This document shows positions 39,888-42,973 of a stretch of DNA of 42,973 bases, in pieces. The position numbers and the translations under genes were made by a program. Positions within the stretch are counted from its first letter, which is position 1, and each line of letters begins with the position of its first letter. Source of the stretch: an uncultured Flavobacteriaceae bacterium (lineage in GTDB: Bacteria > Bacteroidota > Bacteroidia > Flavobacteriales > Flavobacteriaceae); contig CAKZOO010000163.1 in assembly GCA_937136455.1 (NCBI GenBank), forward strand, positions 1-42,973. Reading direction: 5' to 3'. The notes under the pieces were generated by a model that had not been told where the DNA came from, searched no databases, and saw only the letters and a program-made list of their open reading frames with translations.

Positions 39888-41163
39888 TAAAAAATTAAGG
39901 GAAGTACTCAACGAAGGGTACTTCCCTTTCCCTATTCAGATGGACGGAATCAATTGGATGATGACCCATCACTACTGTATTTTAGGTGATGAACCTGGAG
40001 TAGGGAAAACAATTCAAGCTATTAGTACGATAGCTTTAGCAGGTGGGAAGGCAATCTGTGTAGTGCCAAGTTCACTAAAGGTAAACTGGAAAGATGAGTT
40101 CGAAAAATTTTCGACCTTGGAAGCTGATATTATTGCTACTGGGGTGGATGCTAGGAAGTGTAATTTTAATAAAGATATTATTATATGTAGTTACGGACTC
40201 TTCGCAAAGCTCCCATACAAAGTACTCAGTCAAGCAAAAACAATCGCTTTCGATGAAGCCCATTACCTGTGCAACCCAGAAGCCCAAAGAACGCAAGTCG
40301 CTCACGAAATTATCGAAACGCACTTGCCAGAAAGGGTCTTACTGCTTAGTGGAACACCAGTCAAAAACAGGGTTGGTGAATATTTCTCATTGCTTGCCAT
40401 GTGTTCGTACAATCCGAAAGGGACAAGTGGTGCGGACTTATCAGAAACCTACTCAGACTTCTACAAGTTCCAAGAAACCTTCTCATATAAGGAAGAGTTC
40501 TCAATCAACCGTAGAAAGATAACGAGATTTGAAGGGACTAGAAATATACCTCTTCTTAAAACTCTCCTACGTGGGAAGTATAAAAGAAGAACACTAGATC
40601 AAGTCGCTGAGATTCCAGAGATGATGCATATACCTGTATCGTTAGATATGAAGATGCATGACGAAGAGATGTACGAAGAGTTCCTTAAAGGAGAGTCTTC
40701 TGTCTCAGGAAATAAAGCCAAGTCTGCACTAGCAAAGGCAGACTCAACAGGAGATTACGTTAATGATTTACTTAAAACCGTTGATGCTGTCATTGTTTTT
40801 ACTGACCATGTGCAATCTGCGATTGATATATCTAAAAGAATCAAGGGGTCAGAGTGTATTACGGGCTCCACTTCAACCGACAAAAGAGCAGCTCTTGTTA
40901 AGAGACTGCAGTCTGGTTCTATTGATTGTCTCGTTTGTACTATCGGCTCTATGTCTACGGGACATACGCTCACACGAGCTAGAGATGTTGTCTTCAACGA
41001 TCTATCATGGGTAGAGGCAGATAACGAGCAAGCTAGGCGTAGGATTCGTAGGGTCTCACAGAAAGCTAAGACTAGGGCTCACTATATGGAAGGGTCTAAG
41101 GTCTGTAAAATGATTAGAAAAACTTTATCTAGGAAGATAAATAACCTAAAGGAAATAGTCTAA
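39877..41163 (+). CDS. SNF2-family helicase
   Basis: 428 residues from the ATG at 39877 (an adjacent ATG at 39874 is possible); it overlaps the preceding gene by 11 nt. Motif I GDEPGVGKT at 37-45, DEAH at 126-129, motif III LLLSGTPVKN, motif V GSMSTGHTLTRA, and motif VI QARRRIRRVSQ at 385-395. This is a minimal SNF2/DEAH ATPase of the sort seen in podovirus replication modules, where it may remodel proteins on DNA or act in branch migration. It ends just before a small helical gene. No extra domain is fused. Confidence 0.9.
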   Translation: MDYSKKLREVLNEGYFPFPIQMDGINWMMTHHYCILGDEPGVGKTIQAISTIALAGGKAICVVPSSLKVNWKDEFEKFSTLEADIIATGVDARKCNFNKDIIICSYGLFAKLPYKVLSQAKTIAFDEAHYLCNPEAQRTQVAHEIIETHLPERVLLLSGTPVKNRVGEYFSLLAMCSYNPKGTSGADLSETYSDFYKFQETFSYKEEFSINRRKITRFEGTRNIPLLKTLLRGKYKRRTLDQVAEIPEMMHIPVSLDMKMHDEEMYEEFLKGESSVSGNKAKSALAKADSTGDYVNDLLKTVDAVIVFTDHVQSAIDISKRIKGSECITGSTSTDKRAALVKRLQSGSIDCLVCTIGSMSTGHTLTRARDVVFNDLSWVEADNEQARRRIRRVSQKAKTRAHYMEGSKVCKMIRKTLSRKINNLKEIV

Positions 41164-41618
41164 TGAAAGAAGAAGATTTTAAAGGATTAAATTCAGAGCA
41201 AGCTAAGAGAGAATTTGAAAGTCGTAAGAGGCAACAAGACGAACACCTCGAAAAGACTTTTGGTCCAATGAGAGATAAGATTGAAGCAGCAGCAGAGGAA
41301 TATAATAACTTCGCTGTACTTAATTTCGTCCTATCTATCCACACAAGTCTAGCTAATAAGACGGGGATGGATTTACTTAATACGATTCAATCGTATATGT
41401 TAGTTCACTATAATGGATTTGAAGCTAAGGTTAGGAAGATTGTAGAGCTAGTAGGTGAAGAGAGAATCGAGGAAGAACTCGGTATTAAAATCTCTGAGCT
41501 TTACCCTACTGAGTACTGTACTAGAGGTCTCCAAGAAATTCAGAAGGCCGCTAGAGATAGGGCTAGAATGGGTAAGTATGGAATCAAAGTAGAAGATAAC
41601 AAAAGGATTATTACATGA
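41163..41618 (+). CDS. helical unknown protein
   Basis: 151 residues, TAATG overlap with the SNF2 gene. It is charged and helical (KREFESRKRQQDEHLEKTFG; PMRDKIEAAAEEYNN), with a hydrophobic segment at about 50-65 (FAVLNFVLSIHTSLA). There is no motif I can name. It overlaps the lysozyme gene by ATGA and may be a late accessory protein. Confidence 0.65.
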   Translation: MKEEDFKGLNSEQAKREFESRKRQQDEHLEKTFGPMRDKIEAAAEEYNNFAVLNFVLSIHTSLANKTGMDLLNTIQSYMLVHYNGFEAKVRKIVELVGEERIEEELGIKISELYPTEYCTRGLQEIQKAARDRARMGKYGIKVEDNKRIIT

Positions 41619-42277
41619 GATGGTTAAAGAAAGCATGGAGATCAGTAGTTAGAAGGTTCAAGAAGCCTCAACCTAAACCACCAATTAGACCTATTACAGT
41701 AGGTACTCAGGTTCCTCTAGATATCAAGAAGGATTACGAGAGACTACTTGGTGAAGGGATTATGTTCAAGAAGATTCCTGCTAACATTATAGAGTGTGTT
41801 ACTCGTAACAGGCATAGATTCCTAGCTGTAGAGGATGCGACTTTCGTTCCTTGGTGGGTAGTAGCTTTCATTACTATTAGAGAAGCAGGATTCGATTGGA
41901 AGAAATATAGAAAGACAGGTGAGCTAGACTTCGACTGGAACGGTTGCTTGCATAATGGTCAAAGGTGGGATAGGGTCACTACCATCGTTCCAAAAGGTCT
42001 TGGCCCTTGGAGGTCTTGGGAGGCCGCAGCGATCGATGCTATGAATAGAAGACGAAGACCTAGCTCATGGTCTATTGTAGACTCTTTATGGTTTTTAGAA
42101 CAGTATAATGGTCTAGGATATAGAAAATACCATGAGCCAGTTAAGTCACCTTATATCTGGGGATACACTAACAGATATACTAAGGGTGGTTACGCATCAG
42201 ACGGTAAGTGGTCTAATAATTACGTCAATAAACAAATAGGTGCAGTAGCATTTATGAAAGCTTTTAATATTCTTTAA
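41615..42277 (+). CDS. lysozyme-type endolysin
   Basis: 220 residues. A basic N-terminus (MRWLKKAWRSVVRRFKKPQP) is followed by a lysozyme-like domain: PWWVVAFITIREAGFDWKKY with the likely catalytic E, GCLHNGQRWDRVTTIVPKGL, SWEAAAIDAM, LEQYNGLGYRKYHEPVKSPY, and NRYTKGGYASDGKW. This is the muramidase family seen in many phage lysis modules. No signal peptide is visible; release therefore needs a holin. The gene is on the rightward strand at the end of the replication arm, away from the holin candidate on the leftward strand. Confidence 0.8.
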   Translation: MRWLKKAWRSVVRRFKKPQPKPPIRPITVGTQVPLDIKKDYERLLGEGIMFKKIPANIIECVTRNRHRFLAVEDATFVPWWVVAFITIREAGFDWKKYRKTGELDFDWNGCLHNGQRWDRVTTIVPKGLGPWRSWEAAAIDAMNRRRRPSSWSIVDSLWFLEQYNGLGYRKYHEPVKSPYIWGYTNRYTKGGYASDGKWSNNYVNKQIGAVAFMKAFNIL

Positions 42278-42344
42278 CAGTCATTTTATTAATATTAATT
42301 TTTAAATGAATGTTATGTGTGATAGTTTGTTCGACTGTTAAAGA
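42271..42344 (+). repeat. 12-bp inverted repeat at the end of the rightward arm
   Basis: TCTTTAACAGTC (42271..42282) and GACTGTTAAAGA (42333..42344) with 50 AT-rich bases between. It overlaps the lysozyme stop codon and may form a long stem in the message, before the terminator. Confidence 0.7.
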
Positions 42345-42345
42345 G

Positions 42346-42370
42346 ATAAGCCCTCGTAGTGAGGGCTTAT
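42346..42370. terminator. bidirectional rho-independent terminator
   Basis: Perfect 10-bp stem ATAAGCCCTC / GAGGGCTTAT with loop GTAGT. A/T-rich flanks lie on both sides (TATT on plus, CTCTTT on minus). It separates the rightward replication-lysozyme arm from the leftward late arm that converges on it. Confidence 0.8.
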
Positions 42371-42389
42371 TATTCCAAGATCAAAGTGG

Positions 42390-42719
42390 TTATTTCGAGA
42401 CCTTCCTTAGTCTCTTTTTAAAATCTTTCCGTGATTTAGATTCTTCTAAGTACCTCTTAGCTTTCCTAGTAGGCTCTATCTTAGAATACCAATCTTCTAG
42501 GGAGATAGAAATACGTTTTTCCTTACAATGACTAACTGGCATGTCATAAGGTTCATTAATTTTTTCTGGTATATTAAAATCGTAATCAGAGCAGCGACAA
42601 ATATCTAGTGATTCAATAACCGTACAATGCTCTATTCTCTCATACGAAGGACTTTGACACCCACTAAAGAGAATCGATAATGTCAATAACTTTACCACGG
42701 TCATTATTAGCGATCGCAT
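42390..42719 (-). CDS. lipoprotein, outer-membrane spanin candidate
   Basis: 109 residues from the ATG at 42719, with AAAGGAG 7 nt upstream. A lipoprotein signal is present: MTVVKLLTLSILFSGC with the lipobox FSGC at residue 21. Six further cysteines follow, and a basic helical C-terminus (LEESKSRKDFKKRLRKVSK). It starts inside the preceding gene in another frame, the layout of Rz/Rz1-type pairs, which fuse the outer and inner membranes at lysis. It is longer than usual o-spanins, so an unrelated late lipoprotein is an alternative. Confidence 0.6.
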   Translation of the reverse strand: MRSLIMTVVKLLTLSILFSGCQSPSYERIEHCTVIESLDICRCSDYDFNIPEKINEPYDMPVSHCKEKRISISLEDWYSKIEPTRKAKRYLEESKSRKDFKKRLRKVSK

Positions 42720-42948
42720 CGTCCATCTCCTTTAGTTTCTTCTTACCTTCTATCTCTGCCCACTTCTTAACTCCTTGAGCTACTGATAAGTGGTATTGAG
42801 GTTTAACAACCTTGTCTAAAAATCTACCTACTAAAAAAGAAACTACTTTACCTCCAGGCCCCAAAGCAGAAAGCCCTACTAATAGCAGGGCCCTCTCGAT
42901 AATTTCTTCTTTAGCGAGGTCCCATAGAAACTCCGCTGATTGGTTCAT
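42664..42948 (-). CDS. membrane protein, holin or inner-membrane spanin candidate
   Basis: 94 residues. The ATG at 42948 overlaps the stop of the gene that continues from position 1 (TAATG). A hydrophobic stretch at about 20-45 (ALLLVGLSALGPGGKVVSFL, VGRFLDKVV) could form one or two spans. The C-terminal half is charged and helical (VKKWAEIEGKKKLKEMDDAI). The lipoprotein gene overlaps its end by 56 nt, as with spanin pairs, but the central span and short length also fit a holin. Confidence 0.55.
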   Translation of the reverse strand: MNQSAEFLWDLAKEEIIERALLLVGLSALGPGGKVVSFLVGRFLDKVVKPQYHLSVAQGVKKWAEIEGKKKLKEMDDAIANNDRGKVIDIIDSL

Positions 42949-42973
42949 TACTTGCTCTTTTTTGCAGTAATAA

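Noticed and set aside
1..42973. tRNA genes, CRISPR arrays, insertion sequences, integrase or diversity-generating retroelement
   Set aside because: I searched by eye for cloverleaf-like segments, regular spaced repeats, transposase and reverse-transcriptase motifs and found none.

Overview
The window looks like a complete tailed-phage genome of the podovirus type, about 43 kb and AT-rich. A small gene cut by the left edge (1..157, minus strand) continues in frame across the right edge and ends in a TAATG overlap with the gene that starts at 42948. The sequence therefore behaves as a closed circle: a complete genome with circularly permuted or terminally redundant ends. The host is most likely Gram-negative: there is an overlapping membrane-protein/lipoprotein pair of the spanin type, the promoters are sigma70-like, and Shine-Dalgarno sites are strong. 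The exact host cannot be read from sequence alone. I see no integrase, phage RNA polymerase, reverse transcriptase, tRNA or CRISPR array, so this is probably a virulent phage that relies on host RNA polymerase.

Layout. (1) 25167 down to 1 and on through 42973..42390, minus strand: the late morphogenesis arm. In order of transcription it has a leaderless coiled-coil gene, a SAP/Rho-N-like protein, an Acb2/Tad1-like cyclic-nucleotide sponge, TerL, two small proteins, portal, a Bbp19-like protein and scaffold. A terminator and a separate promoter then precede the major capsid, a decoration candidate, tail tubular proteins A and B, three internal virion proteins, a stack of collagen-like, large fibre and LamG-like adhesins, a putative holin, and a putative spanin-like pair. 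(2) 25174..26069: about 0.9 kb of non-coding control DNA. It holds three 19-bp operators, three TATCAATA motifs, a C/G-tract block, one copy of a ~50-bp repeat, and divergent promoters; it is the best candidate for the origin. (3) 26070..30379, plus strand: an early operon of small, mostly unknown proteins, including an HTH protein and an Nmad5-like protein, punctuated by two related hairpin leaders. (4) 31306..30376, minus strand: an isolated leaderless operon (PD-(D/E)XK nuclease and TerS) lying antisense to read-through of the early operon. (5) 31457..42277, plus strand: promoter, a structured leader RNA, then SF3-like helicase, family A DNA polymerase, SSB-like protein, Cas4/RecB-like exonuclease, a basic-repeat protein, SNF2 helicase and lysozyme. 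A bidirectional terminator at 42346..42370 ends both arms.

How it works together (inference): the early promoter at 26007 is embedded in an operator, so an early HTH protein could shut it off. The replication module supplies polymerase, two ATPases, SSB and nuclease. The late leftward promoters build virions and lysis proteins. The most unusual material is regulatory: operators, repeated CTCAAACAAA leaders, twin hairpins, a 190-nt stem-closed leader RNA, a perfect 26-bp palindrome before TerS, matched leaderless promoters, and a recurring acidic EEDLL C-terminus on unrelated proteins.
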